This document shows, piece by piece, positions 1 through 8,033 of a stretch of 23,936 nt of DNA. A program made the position numbers and the translations under genes. How positions within the stretch are numbered: position 1 is the first letter of the stretch; every line of letters starts with the position of its first letter. The notes beneath the pieces were generated by a model that saw only the letters and a list, made by a program, of their open reading frames with translations, was not told the origin of the DNA and did not search any database. This stretch comes from Sulfitobacter sp. (GTDB lineage Bacteria > Pseudomonadota > Alphaproteobacteria > Rhodobacterales > Rhodobacteraceae), in NCBI GenBank assembly GCA_024636405.1, contig JAGXHC010000226.1, positions 1 through 23,936 on the forward strand, read 5' to 3'.

Positions 1-22
1 AAAACTCCAATGTATCATCCAT
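1..22 (-). CDS. 5' end of an unidentified gene leaving the window, possibly a transposase
   Basis: On the minus strand an ATG at 22-20 is preceded by a strong ribosome binding site (GGAAGGAG, about 7 bases upstream) and opens a frame that reads MDDTLEF before the left edge. Only seven codons are visible, so no family can be assigned. Its distance from the possible insertion-sequence end at position 99 (about 77 bases) would fit the first reading frame of a transposase. That is inference only. The ribosome binding site is the main reason for listing it. Confidence 0.3.
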
Positions 23-99
23 GGAGAAACTCCTTCCCTGTTCCAGAACAGCGAAGGCTTCGCAGAACTCACAGCTCAGAAAAAGGTGGGGGGCAGACA
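1..99 (-). mobile_element. Possible end of an insertion sequence
   Basis: Read on the minus strand, the sequence from position 99 begins TGTCTGCCCCCCACC, followed within 80 bases by a strong ribosome binding site and a start codon. A terminus starting with TG and followed by a C-run resembles the inverted-repeat ends of some IS3-family elements. The other end lies outside the window, so neither a matching inverted repeat nor a target duplication can be seen. The neighbouring gene's stop codon (104-106) lies only a few bases from this putative end, as expected if an element landed at or just after the gene's end. It could equally be ordinary intergenic sequence. Confidence 0.3.
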
Positions 100-103
100 C
101 CGT

Positions 104-1336
104 TTACATTTCAATCACTGTACGTGAACCAGAAGGCCACGTCATATAATGGCGCGCCAAGGGGAGAGCGCCGTCAACTGTGAGGACAACACTCTGCAAG
201 CAACGCTGACTGTCGGTCCTCACAAGCGACGAATCATAGGTTTCACAGCGTGTAATGCGACGCGCATCCGATCCAAGGCCGTCAGCAAACGCGAAGGTTG
301 CAAGCTGGGTCTTTGGGTGAAGCATCGCGGTGGTGGGGAAGTAGCGCATTCCGGCTTCGTAATGACAATCTCCGACCCGAACATCGGTAGACTCATCGTA
401 TCCGCACACGGAAACAGACTGCTTACGTGCTTGCACCTGACACCCCACTTCTGAGTAGCCCGCCCGATTGCTGTTTACCTCCACACGTTGCCCAGGTGAA
501 GCAATAGCTTTGGTCACGATTTGCCCAACGCTGTAGGCGTTAAGGGGCTCAAAGCCGAAGATTGCTTGACCAAAAATACCGTCAGTTCCATTCAGTTCGG
601 AAGTAAGTGCAACAGGGTAGGCGAGCGCATTTTCACAGGCATAATGGAGCTGGTTTGGGCCTGACCGAATATCGCTTGGGGTGCCATTTATATCGATCCG
701 CCACCGGGTGGCTTCTTCAATAGTGGAAACGTAGAACATCTCTGACCCGGGCGTTCCCAAAATGCGCTGCATCAACTCAGGTTCGATCATCTGCGCCGTG
801 CCCCAAGGCTCCCGCTGATTGGCAATAGCGAGAATTTCGAAGATGGTCACCATTCCTAGATCATATGTACTCTCCAAGTCGCTCGAGGTGTAAAGGCTTG
901 CCTCATCGGCTCGGAGATAGGGGCGATGAAACCCAAGCATTGATGTGAAGTGCATGCTTCGGCTCAGACCGGCAACTTCACTACCTCGGTAATTCCCCAT
1001 CATGAACATGATCGCACAAATGGATGCGCATTGGTTATCCTCTCGAATTCTTGTGCTGATCCCATTTTCCAGGATGAATTTGGCCATCGCCATACCCTCG
1101 ATCACACTGCCGCCGGGACTGTCGAGACAGACCACTGCGGCGCTGGTGCTCTCGCCATTGTCTACGACTAGATATCTGGCAAGTTGCTCGAGGGAGACCG
1201 CATCGCCTTTGCGTATTTCGCCGACAATTTCTACTCGGCACTCTGGATCATTAGACTGTTTTATTTCGGCTGCGTAGGCCGCGATTTCAGGCATTAACAT
1301 CAAGATAACGGTAGTAATCACTTTATTGATCAACAC
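104..1336 (-). CDS. Secreted ClpP/SppA-fold (COG3904-like) protein
   Basis: This is probably an exported serine-protease-like protein of the ClpP/crotonase fold; its substrate is unknown. A GTG at 1336 gives about 410 residues starting with a good signal peptide: a Lys near the N terminus, a hydrophobic stretch, and a likely cut after AYA or YAA just before EIKQ. The frame stays open to an ATG at 1456, but that start would put 40 non-hydrophobic residues before the signal. Numbered from the ATG, the fold's features are SPGGS at 113-117 (oxyanion loop), CASIC at 143-147 with Ser145 as likely nucleophile, and LGFHRPY with His177 as likely partner. This pattern is typical of uncharacterised periplasmic COG3904-type proteins. 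The roughly 240-residue C-terminal part is Cys-containing and unrecognised. GC is well below that of the core genes, which suggests horizontal transfer. The gene stands alone. Confidence 0.7.
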   Translation of the reverse strand: MLINKVITTVILMLMPEIAAYAAEIKQSNDPECRVEIVGEIRKGDAVSLEQLARYLVVDNGESTSAAVVCLDSPGGSVIEGMAMAKFILENGISTRIREDNQCASICAIMFMMGNYRGSEVAGLSRSMHFTSMLGFHRPYLRADEASLYTSSDLESTYDLGMVTIFEILAIANQREPWGTAQMIEPELMQRILGTPGSEMFYVSTIEEATRWRIDINGTPSDIRSGPNQLHYACENALAYPVALTSELNGTDGIFGQAIFGFEPLNAYSVGQIVTKAIASPGQRVEVNSNRAGYSEVGCQVQARKQSVSVCGYDESTDVRVGDCHYEAGMRYFPTTAMLHPKTQLATFAFADGLGSDARRITRCETYDSSLVRTDSQRCLQSVVLTVDGALPLARHYMTWPSGSRTVIEM

Positions 1337-1383
1337 GAGAGGCCTACTTTGAGTTGCGTCTCTACCCTTACATTCGAGAGCTG

Positions 1384-1452
1384 AGTGCGCAACGCACTTT
1401 GCACTTCCATAGCTTCTTGACTGTCTATGGAATGCTGGCGTCATGTCAGCAT
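1384..1452. other. Cluster of three short inverted repeats upstream of the ClpP-like gene
   Basis: Three inverted repeats follow each other: AGTGCG/CGCACT with a 3-base loop (1384-1398), TTCCATAG/CTATGGAA with a 12-base loop (1405-1432), and ATGCTG/CAGCAT with a 9-base loop (1432-1452). They lie 50-115 bases upstream of the preferred GTG start at 1336. This would make them a structured leader or operator region and argues against the longer ATG start, which would make them coding. The function is unknown. Confidence 0.35.
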
Positions 1453-1587
1453 ACACTATCGATCATCGGCTCAAAGAAACGACATACCCATCACGACGGG
1501 AGAAATAATATTTGGGCGGGTAGGTGTGATGATAAATGGACTATAGTAGAAATAAATGTTTAGTATTAATATCTTATCTAAATGCTA

Positions 1588-1661
1588 TGGAGGCGAGTAG
1601 GAGAATCGAACTCCTGTACACGGATTTGCAATCCGCTGCGTAACCACTCCGCCAACTCGCC
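1588..1661 (-). tRNA. tRNA-Cys (anticodon GCA)
   Basis: A complete 74-base tRNA reads leftwards. The acceptor arms GGCGAGT (from 1661) and ACTCGCC pair over 7 bp. The anticodon loop TTGCAAA carries GCA. The T arm contains GTTCGATTC closed by GGAG/CTCC. Position 73 is U, the discriminator base recognised by cysteinyl-tRNA synthetase, and the CCA end is encoded (1588-1590). There is no intron. Its 3' end borders the low-GC segment at 1-1587. Confidence 0.96.
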
Positions 1662-1805
1662 AGCCGTGGTGCAGGTGCACTGCTATCGCAACATCAATGT
1701 TCCCGCAAGGCCCCAGAATGCCTGAAAGTGCTTGCGGCCCGTTGCTGCTCCTCGTGCGATGTGGCACATTCAAAATCTGAGAATCTGAACGGATGAGTTT
1801 AGCTG

Positions 1806-2459
1806 ATGACTGATTTCGCCACACGGCGCACGATCATGGTCGACACGCAGGTGCGGCCCTCCGATGTGACCAAGTTTCCGATCATCGACGCGATGCTCAC
1901 GGTGCGGCGCGAAGACTTTGTGCCTGCGGTCCGACGTGAGACGGCTTACGTCGGCGGCAACATTGATCTGGGTCGCAATCGTGTCCTGCTGGAGCCGCGC
2001 ACATTGGCCAAAATGCTGGATGCGCTTGCATTTTCAAACGATGATCTGGTGCTCGATGTGGGCTGCGCCATGGGCTATTCGGCCGCTGTGATCGCGCATA
2101 TCGCCGAAGCAGTTGTTGCTGTCGAAGAGGACGAGACCATGGCCGCAGAAGCGCAGGACGCGCTGGCGGCTGCGGATGTGGACAATGTTATCGTGCATGT
2201 CGGCCCGCTGAACGAAGGCGCGCCGCAACACGGGCCCTATGATGTTGTCATTGTCCAGGGCGGGATATCGGATTTACCCCAATCGCTGAATGACCAGATT
2301 AAGGACGGTGGGCGCATCGCCTGTCTGTTCATGGACCGTGCGCTTGGTGAGGTGCGGATCGGATATAAAAAGGATGGTCATATCAACTGGCGCATGTCTT
2401 TCAACGCGTCGGCACCGATCTTGCCGGGGTTCGGACGCGAACCGGCGTTCCAACTTTAG
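1806..2459 (+). CDS. PIMT-like SAM-dependent methyltransferase (protein-L-isoaspartate O-methyltransferase family)
   Basis: This 217-residue cytosolic class I methyltransferase belongs to the Pcm/PIMT family, whose classical members repair isoaspartate in aged proteins. The SAM-binding motif I is [10 protein letters not shown] at 82-91, and the acidic end of strand 2 is AVEEDE near 105. Two features differ from classical Pcm: the usual GSGYxT glycine loop is GCAMGYS, and the segment that normally reads GQTIS-QP is [12 protein letters not shown] (55-66). This suggests a specialised paralogue. The ATG at 1806 is chosen because [21 protein letters not shown] matches the usual start of this subfamily as I recall it, although the ribosome binding site is weak. 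An internal ATG at 1836 is the alternative. It is followed after 58 bases by tolC on the same strand, so the two are probably co-transcribed. Confidence 0.85.
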   Translation: MTDFATRRTIMVDTQVRPSDVTKFPIIDAMLTVRREDFVPAVRRETAYVGGNIDLGRNRVLLEPRTLAKMLDALAFSNDDLVLDVGCAMGYSAAVIAHIAEAVVAVEEDETMAAEAQDALAAADVDNVIVHVGPLNEGAPQHGPYDVVIVQGGISDLPQSLNDQIKDGGRIACLFMDRALGEVRIGYKKDGHINWRMSFNASAPILPGFGREPAFQL

Positions 2460-2517
2460 CATACGGGTGGCCATGCGGCCGCGCGCAGAAATATTTTGGC
2501 AAAGGGCAGGCACAACC

Positions 2518-3948
2518 ATGCGCAAACTGCAACGATTTAACGGACTGCGCGCCGTCGCTGTTGCTGCTTCAGCGGCACTGATGCTTCTTGTGGCAACGCC
2601 GCGTATCACATCGGCGGAAACGCTCGCGGATGCGTTGGTGGGGGCTTACAACCATTCGGGGTTGCTGGATCAGAACCGGGCGTTGCTGCGCGCCGCTGAC
2701 GAAGACGTGGCCGCGGCCAACTCCGCGCTGAAGCCGATTTTGCGGTGGAGCGCGGACCTGTCTCAGGCGTTTGGAGAAACCCGCAGCGGGTCGGTTGCCC
2801 TGACCAGATCAGCGGACAGCCTGACTGCGTCGATCAACCTGATCGGAGAACTGCTGCTTTATGATTTCGGCAGCACGCAATACCGGATCGAGGCGGTGAA
2901 AGAGACCGTGCTGGCCACGCGCGAAACCCTCAGGAACGTGGAACAGCAAGTCTTGCTGCGGGCGGTCAGTGCTTACATGGGGGTAATCGAAGCGTCCGAA
3001 TTTGTCGCCTTGCGCAACAACAACCTTCGGCTTCTGACACAGGAACTGCGCGCTGCCCGCGATCGGTTCGAGGTGGGCGAGGTCACGCGCACCGACGTGG
3101 CATTGGCCGAAGCTCAACTGGCGCAGGCGCGCAGTGGTCTGGCCGGTGCCGAAGGCAATTTGCTGAGCGCGATCGAAGAGTACAAAAACGCCGTGGGCCA
3201 CGCACCGGGCGCGCTTGCGCCGCCGCCGAATTTGCCAAATCTGGACGGCAATATCGAGGCTGCAAAGGGGCTTGCCGTGCGGCGTCACCCCTTGATGATC
3301 AGCGCGCAGCATCAGGTCGCCGCGGCTGAATTGCAGATCAAAAGCAACGAAGCGGCAATGTCACCCACAATCAAGCTTCAAGGGCAGTATGGGCTTTCGG
3401 AAACATATGGCGACGATACATACAGCCATACTGGACGCGTCGGTGTGAATGTAGGGCAGACGATTTATCAAGGCGGTGCGCTGTCATCTGCGGTACGCCG
3501 AAGCATGGCACAGCGCGATGCCCAACGAGCGAACCTGCATGTGGTTCGTGGTAATATCCAGCAATCGGTCGGCGACGCATATGCACGTCTGTTATCGGCC
3601 CGTGCGCAGCTTGAGGCGACGGACGGACAGATCAGGGCGGCACGTATCGCTTTTCGCGGTGTCCGCGAAGAAGCAACGTTGGGCGCACGCACCACGCTGG
3701 ATGTACTGGATGCCGAACAGGCGCTGCTGGACGCGGAATCCGCACAGGTTTCCGCGCGTTCAGTGCTTTATATCGCGGCCTACGCGGTGTTGTCTGCCAC
3801 CGGACAATTGACGGCACAGGATTTGCGTTTGCCGGTGCAGATTTACGATCCGTCGGCCTACTATAATCTGGTCAAGGAAAGCCCGGCAATCGTGTCCAAA
3901 CAAGGTCAGAAACTGGACCGTGTGTTGCGCGCGCTGCAAAAAGAGTAA
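2518..3948 (+). CDS. tolC: TolC-family outer membrane efflux/secretion channel
   Basis: The product (476 residues) is the outer-membrane, trans-periplasmic tunnel used by type I secretion and RND or ABC efflux systems. The signal peptide has positive residues at 2-11, a hydrophobic run at 12-26 and a cut after TSA at 33. Two alpha-helical OEP repeats follow, rich in Ala, Gln and Leu heptads (around 60-240 and 270-450), with typical features such as RFEVGEVTRTDVALAEAQL in the first repeat and ARTTLDVLDAEQALLDAES in the second. The length is normal for the family. The ATG at 2518 is chosen because AGGGCAGG lies 7 bases upstream and the signal peptide starts there; the frame itself is open much further upstream, overlapping the methyltransferase. 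No inner-membrane partner is in the window, although an MsbA-like exporter lies 6 kb away. Confidence 0.93.
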   Translation: MRKLQRFNGLRAVAVAASAALMLLVATPRITSAETLADALVGAYNHSGLLDQNRALLRAADEDVAAANSALKPILRWSADLSQAFGETRSGSVALTRSADSLTASINLIGELLLYDFGSTQYRIEAVKETVLATRETLRNVEQQVLLRAVSAYMGVIEASEFVALRNNNLRLLTQELRAARDRFEVGEVTRTDVALAEAQLAQARSGLAGAEGNLLSAIEEYKNAVGHAPGALAPPPNLPNLDGNIEAAKGLAVRRHPLMISAQHQVAAAELQIKSNEAAMSPTIKLQGQYGLSETYGDDTYSHTGRVGVNVGQTIYQGGALSSAVRRSMAQRDAQRANLHVVRGNIQQSVGDAYARLLSARAQLEATDGQIRAARIAFRGVREEATLGARTTLDVLDAEQALLDAESAQVSARSVLYIAAYAVLSATGQLTAQDLRLPVQIYDPSAYYNLVKESPAIVSKQGQKLDRVLRALQKE

Positions 3949-4013
3949 CGATTTTAATCGCCCCATTGTGTGAATCCCCTCGGATAGGTAAACTGCCTTT
4001 TGAGGAAAGAGTG

Positions 4014-5087
4014 GTGAAAGATATGTCCGACCCCGTCACGAATGCCGAGGTGGAGGATGTTCTGTCTTCAATTCGCCGTCTGGTGTCTGAAGACAAACGC
4101 CCCATGGCAAAATCCCAGCCGTTGCCGGTGAAGGACCGTTTGGTGCTGACGCCCGCCTTGCGTGTGGCGGAGGCTTCGGATGCACAGGCAGATCCGGAGA
4201 CTGCGCCGTTGCGGCTGGAACGGACCGATAACGTCCAGTTTCAGCCAGAGAACGACTTTGAAAAATACAAGGAACCAGCGGTATTCCAGGCCGGTCGTTT
4301 GCACGATCAAAAGGCCGAAGAAGACAATGAAGCCGAAGATGACAATGAAGCCAGCGATGACGCTGAGGACACGTCAGGTTCTATGGGCGCGTTCTATCAT
4401 GACCGGGCGAATGACCGCTCGCACGACCGCGAGGTCGAGGATGAACACGGTGCGGTCGTACCCCAGAACGACGATGATGATGGCCAGGAACAGCGCGCCG
4501 ATGGCGTGGCCGCTGAGAATACGCAGGATTTTGACCATGACGAAGCTGATGAAGCAGATGAAATGGACAACGACACGGTGGCGTCCGTTGAAGCCGAACA
4601 TCATGCGCGAACCTCTGACAACACGGCAAATGGTGGCCTGACGGCAAAGATCGCGGAACTTGAAGCAGTAGTTGGCAAGATTTCCGACAATTGGGAGCCT
4701 GACGATGCGGGCGCGGATGAGTATTCCGGCACCGATGCTCTGGCGATGGAATGGGAAGACGACGTTGAGCGCGATGCAACTGGTGCGCGTCTTGACGTGA
4801 ATCCACCGCTTGGCGGCAAAGGTGACAGCCGCCAACACGAAGCGCCAGAAGCATCTAAGCCTCTCAGCGCGGAAACCGTGCGCGCATCAGCGGAAGAGGG
4901 CGACATGGGCAGCATGGGATTTGGCAGCGATGACCAGATCCTTGACGAAGAAGCCCTGCGCGATCTGGTAAGCGAAATCGTGAGATCAGAGCTTCAGGGT
5001 GCATTGGGCGAACGCATCACCCGCAATGTGCGCAAACTGGTACGTCGCGAGATCCACCGCGCGTTGACTGCTCAGGAATTGGAATAG
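4014..5087 (+). CDS. PopZ-like acidic protein, putative polar organising protein
   Basis: This protein of about 357 residues has three parts. The N-terminal short helix contains EVEDVLSSIRRLVSEDK, very close to the N terminus of Caulobacter PopZ as I recall it (EEILASIRRIISEDD). The centre is a long, low-complexity, highly acidic and probably disordered region with repeated (E/D)DNEA units near 4320-4350. The C terminus (last 50 residues) is predicted helical: LRDLVSEIVRSELQGALGE followed by a basic RNVRKLVRREIHRAL. This is the layout of PopZ, which self-assembles at the cell pole and recruits chromosome-segregation and signalling proteins. The gene follows tolC by 65 bases, and pcm-tolC-popZ order occurs in other alphaproteobacteria as I remember. 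GTG 4014 is chosen because GAGGA sits 8 bases upstream; ATG 4023 is the alternative. It is longer than PopZ and the C-terminal half is only loosely similar, so function is inferred. Confidence 0.7.
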   Translation: MKDMSDPVTNAEVEDVLSSIRRLVSEDKRPMAKSQPLPVKDRLVLTPALRVAEASDAQADPETAPLRLERTDNVQFQPENDFEKYKEPAVFQAGRLHDQKAEEDNEAEDDNEASDDAEDTSGSMGAFYHDRANDRSHDREVEDEHGAVVPQNDDDDGQEQRADGVAAENTQDFDHDEADEADEMDNDTVASVEAEHHARTSDNTANGGLTAKIAELEAVVGKISDNWEPDDAGADEYSGTDALAMEWEDDVERDATGARLDVNPPLGGKGDSRQHEAPEASKPLSAETVRASAEEGDMGSMGFGSDDQILDEEALRDLVSEIVRSELQGALGERITRNVRKLVRREIHRALTAQELE

Positions 5088-5090
5088 CCA

Positions 5091-5114
5091 CGGCAGCGGT
5101 TCATCCCGCTGCTG
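5091..5114. terminator. Hairpin between convergent popZ-like gene and cobQ
   Basis: GCAGCGG (5093-5099) pairs with CCGCTGC (5106-5112) around a 6-base loop, and two further outer pairs are possible. It overlaps the end of cobQ and follows the popZ-like stop by 3 bases. There is no T-run on either side, so it is at best a weak or factor-assisted terminator. Confidence 0.35.
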
Positions 5115-6585
5115 TGATCACTGGCGGTGATATCTGTTCGGCGAGTTCCAGTAGCAGATCCACATCCATATAACGCTCCACATGGTCCGCCAGTGCATCC
5201 AAGGTTTCGTCAACGCCAGTTTCAAAACTTAGCGACGAGGTCACACCGAATTTGCCCAGATAGGCCCGCCTGAAATCGTCAGAGCTGAAAATGCCGTGCA
5301 TGTAGCACCCCTCAACCCGGCCACTACGGCTTGCCGCACCTTCGGGGACACCATCAAAGGCAAGCCAGGCGCGCGCGCAATCCGGGCCGGTGGTCTGACC
5401 AATGTGGATTTCATAGCCGCTTAACGCCGTGCCGCTTGCCGGGTGGGTGCCGGACTTTTCAGCCAGATGTTTCAGCGGCGCCATCACGGTGTCCACCGCC
5501 AGATGTCCCAGCCCCGCCACGCGGCCGGGTTTCCCTTCGATGCCGTGCGGATCATCCAAAGTCTGGCCCAGCATTTGATATCCCCCGCAGAGGCCCAGCA
5601 CATGCCCCCCGCGCCGAATATGCGCAGCCAGATCAATGTCCCAGCCTTCCGCGCGCAGGGCTTCCAGATCAGAGATCGTCGCCTTGCTGCCGACCAGCAG
5701 CACCAGATCGGCATCGGCGGGCAGGGGTGTGCCGGGCATGATCATCCGCAGGTCAACGCCCGGCTCTGCTGCCAACGGATCCAGATCATCGAAATTGGCA
5801 ATCCGGGGCAGACGTGGCACCGCAATTATACATCCACTGCCGCCGGAGTTCGCCCGCGCAGGCAGGTCCATCACGTCCTCGGCGGGCAGGCGGTGCGCAC
5901 CATCAAACCACGGGATCACCCCAAGGCTCGGCCAGCCGGTGCGCCGCGCAATGTCATCACGGCCTGCATCGAAAAGGCTGCGGTCGCCGCGAAATTTGTT
6001 CACCGCAAAGCCACGGATCATCGCATTATCGGGGGGGTCCAGCACCGCCTGCGTGCCCACGATCTGGGCAATGACGCCGCCGCGATCAATGTCACCCATC
6101 AAAATCACTGGAACGCCTGCCGCTGTGGCAAATCCCATATTGGCGATATCGCCAGCGCGCAGATTGGTTTCTGCCGGGCTGCCGGCACCTTCAACGATGA
6201 TCAGATCACAGGTTCCGGCCAACCGGTAAAACGATTGCAGCACCGCAGGCAAAAGCGTCATTTTGTTACGCCCGAAATCCACCGCTTCTTGTTGTCCCGC
6301 GACCTGACCCTGCACGATCACCTGCGCGCCTGTCGCGGTTTGCGGCTTCAGCAAAATCGGGTTCATGTCGGTATGCGGCGCCACACCGGCCGCGCGCGCC
6401 TGAAGCGCCTGCGCGCGGCCGATCTCTCCGCCGTCCTCGGTCACCGCGGCGTTGTTGGACATATTCTGTGGCTTGAATGGGCGCACGTTCAGACCGCGTC
6501 GCACACAGGCGCGGATCAACCCGGCCACGATCATCGACTTACCGACATTGCTGCCGGTTCCTTGTATCATGATGGCTTTGGTCAT
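5101..6585 (-). CDS. cobQ: Cobyric acid synthase
   Basis: CobQ amidates four carboxyl groups of adenosyl-cobyrinic acid a,c-diamide using glutamine and ATP, a late corrin-ring step in cobalamin synthesis in the cytosol. The 494-residue protein has the N-terminal dethiobiotin-synthetase-like ATPase domain with GTGSNVGKS at 9-17, [10 protein letters not shown] at 38-47 and EGAGSPAE at 132-139. The C-terminal class I-like glutaminase domain has nucleophile Cys333 in [10 protein letters not shown] and His430 in MHGIF. The length is normal. The start at 6585 is chosen because [17 protein letters not shown] is the family N terminus and GGAG lies 8 bases upstream. No other cob gene is in the window, so cobQ stands apart from the rest of the pathway here. 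Confidence 0.97.
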   Translation of the reverse strand: MTKAIMIQGTGSNVGKSMIVAGLIRACVRRGLNVRPFKPQNMSNNAAVTEDGGEIGRAQALQARAAGVAPHTDMNPILLKPQTATGAQVIVQGQVAGQQEAVDFGRNKMTLLPAVLQSFYRLAGTCDLIIVEGAGSPAETNLRAGDIANMGFATAAGVPVILMGDIDRGGVIAQIVGTQAVLDPPDNAMIRGFAVNKFRGDRSLFDAGRDDIARRTGWPSLGVIPWFDGAHRLPAEDVMDLPARANSGGSGCIIAVPRLPRIANFDDLDPLAAEPGVDLRMIMPGTPLPADADLVLLVGSKATISDLEALRAEGWDIDLAAHIRRGGHVLGLCGGYQMLGQTLDDPHGIEGKPGRVAGLGHLAVDTVMAPLKHLAEKSGTHPASGTALSGYEIHIGQTTGPDCARAWLAFDGVPEGAASRSGRVEGCYMHGIFSSDDFRRAYLGKFGVTSSLSFETGVDETLDALADHVERYMDVDLLLELAEQISPPVITAAG

Positions 6586-6744
6586 GTGATATGCTCCGGT
6601 GCTGTCGGCGCAAACTGACGCAAAACCGGCGCGGGGAAAAGGGACCAATATTGCATAGGCCGCGCGGTCCGCTGTTGCATGGCGGGCGTTGCAAACAGCG
6701 TCACATTTTCCAACCGTGGCTATTCAATATACTGGCTGAGAAAC

Positions 6745-6774
6745 AAAAAACGCAGCCAGGAGGCTGCGTTTTTT
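6745..6774. terminator. Bidirectional rho-independent terminator
   Basis: CGCAGCC (6751-6757) and GGCTGCG (6762-6768) form a perfect 7-bp stem around AGGA, flanked by six A on the left and six T on the right. Each strand therefore has a stem followed by a U-run. On the minus strand it would end the transcript of the small gene at 6809-7129. On the plus strand it would stop read-through from the left. Confidence 0.9.
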
Positions 6775-6808
6775 GAAGATTGATCCCCAGCAAAGCTGTG
6801 GAATTTTA

Positions 6809-7129
6809 TCAGGCAGCTTCGGCTTGCAAAGCAGCATTGCGACGCTCGGATTCCTCGCGCGACAGAGCGACGGAAGTCCGCACACCCTTACCGACGAAAT
6901 CCATCAGTCCGGTCACAACCCGTTCGTTCGGGTCGATCCCCGCACAGCTGAGCACTTCGCGGCCATCGCGCGAGCGCGCCCAACGGGCGATCTGTTCCGG
7001 GCCATTGCCATACTTCTTGTCATCGGCGATTGCATCGTCGAGTGCAGCCAGTACCACGGCTGCGAAAAGTTTGCGGGCACGGTTGCCTTGTTCGTTATTG
7101 AAGGCTGTGCCATCAACGAAATCTTTCAT
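6809..7129 (-). CDS. Small conserved alphaproteobacterial protein, DUF6280-like, function unknown
   Basis: This is a 106-residue soluble protein with no signal peptide or membrane segment. It is mostly helical by eye: an N-terminal helix rich in Ala around FAAVVLAALDDAIADDKKYG, then a charged Arg/Trp segment (IARWARSRDGREVL), and a C-terminal part with Arg and Glu (LSREESERRNAAL). From memory it matches a highly conserved Rhodobacteraceae family (DUF6280). No function is known to me and no catalytic motif stands out. The start is well supported: AAGGA lies about 8 bases before the ATG at 7129. It is a single gene with its own strong terminator (6745-6774), divergent from efp, which suggests an independently controlled and well-expressed gene. 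Confidence 0.8.
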   Translation of the reverse strand: MKDFVDGTAFNNEQGNRARKLFAAVVLAALDDAIADDKKYGNGPEQIARWARSRDGREVLSCAGIDPNERVVTGLMDFVGKGVRTSVALSREESERRNAALQAEAA

Positions 7130-7279
7130 CTCGTCGTCCTTTCCGTTATTCTTGCTCTTGTCATTTCGGCGTGGGGTTCCTTATGACTGATCGCGTTCGA
7201 TTCGGATACCGTATTTTCACATAGCACCCATGCGCCTGAAGCATAGCTTGCTGCGGGTGCAGCACTGTATATCGTTGGG

Positions 7280-7308
7280 TTGCAGGGGCGCATACCTCCA
7301 GATATAGG
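7280..7308 (+). promoter_or_regulatory. Weak candidate sigma-70 promoter for efp
   Basis: TTGCAG (7280-7285) and TATAGG (7303-7308) are separated by 17 bases in the 221-base gap between the divergent small gene and efp. Transcription would start about 35 bases before the efp ATG. The matches to consensus are partial. Confidence 0.22.
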
Positions 7309-7350
7309 GTGCAACATAACTTCATCAACCTTTTGCCATGGTTTTGACAC

Positions 7351-7914
7351 ATGCCTAAAATTAACGGAAACGAGATCCGCCCAGGGAACGTTCTGGAACA
7401 CAACGGCGGCCTTTGGGCGGCGGTCAAGGTGGACCATGTGAAGCCCGGCAAGGGCGGCGCCTTTGCCCAGGTGGAGCTGCGTAACCTGCGAAACGGATCG
7501 AAACTAAACGAACGCTTTCGCAGCGCGGACAAGGTTGAAAAAGTCCGGCTTGAGCAGAAGGACCAGCAATTTCTCTATGAAGACAGTGGGATGCTGGTTG
7601 TGATGGACACAGATACCTATGAGCAGGTGCAGCTTCCCGCCGAGCTTCTGGGAGAGCGGCGGCCCTTCTTGCAGGACGGTATGATGATCGTTGTGGAGTA
7701 CCACGAGGAAGAGGCACTGAACGCGTCGCTCCCTCAAAAGGTGATCTGCAAGATCGTCGAAACGGAGCCCGTCGTGAAGGGTCAAACTGCGGCAAATTCC
7801 TTTAAACCTGCGCTGCTGGACAACGGCGTGCGCGTGTCTGTGCCGCCTTTTGTCGGGCAGGACGAGGATATCGTGGTCAACACCGAAACCATGGAATACG
7901 TGGAACGCGCCTGA
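7351..7914 (+). CDS. efp: Translation elongation factor P
   Basis: EF-P binds between the P and E sites of the ribosome and relieves stalling at consecutive prolines. The 187-residue protein shows the three beta-barrel domains of the family, with the domain I tip loop [10 protein letters not shown] and Lys34 at the position modified in many bacteria (beta-lysylation in Escherichia coli). Domains II and III end in the signature-like stretch around [24 protein letters not shown]. No modification gene (epmA, epmB, earP) is in the window. The ATG at 7351 is fixed by the conserved N terminus, but no clear ribosome binding site precedes it. A strong terminator follows. Confidence 0.97.
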   Translation: MPKINGNEIRPGNVLEHNGGLWAAVKVDHVKPGKGGAFAQVELRNLRNGSKLNERFRSADKVEKVRLEQKDQQFLYEDSGMLVVMDTDTYEQVQLPAELLGERRPFLQDGMMIVVEYHEEEALNASLPQKVICKIVETEPVVKGQTAANSFKPALLDNGVRVSVPPFVGQDEDIVVNTETMEYVERA

Positions 7915-7957
7915 TCGCGGGTCATGTTCTGACGCGACGTCATGTTACCTCGAAACC

Positions 7958-7985
7958 CAAAGCCCCGGTCGATCCGGGGCTTTTT
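7958..7985 (+). terminator. Rho-independent terminator of efp
   Basis: AGCCCCGG (7961-7968) pairs perfectly with CCGGGGCT (7974-7981) around TCGAT, followed by a run of T to 7985. It lies 46 bases after the efp stop. Confidence 0.9.
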
Positions 7986-8033
7986 GCTGCGCGGTGTGCG
8001 AATCCTCGGTGATGTTTTGGCGGGCTCGAAAGC

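Noticed and set aside
1474..1502. Possible terminator for the tRNA-Cys transcript
   Set aside because: The CCCGT/ATGGG stem is only 5 bp with a G-U pair, sits about 90 bases past the tRNA, and is followed by an interrupted T-run.
4374..4854. Minus-strand frames across the acidic middle of the PopZ-like gene
   Set aside because: Their His/Arg/Pro-rich or Ile/Val-rich products simply mirror the Asp/Glu codons of the real gene.
5443..6618. Plus-strand open frame of about 390 codons over cobQ
   Set aside because: Antisense mirror of cobQ, whose active-site residues are all present on the minus strand.
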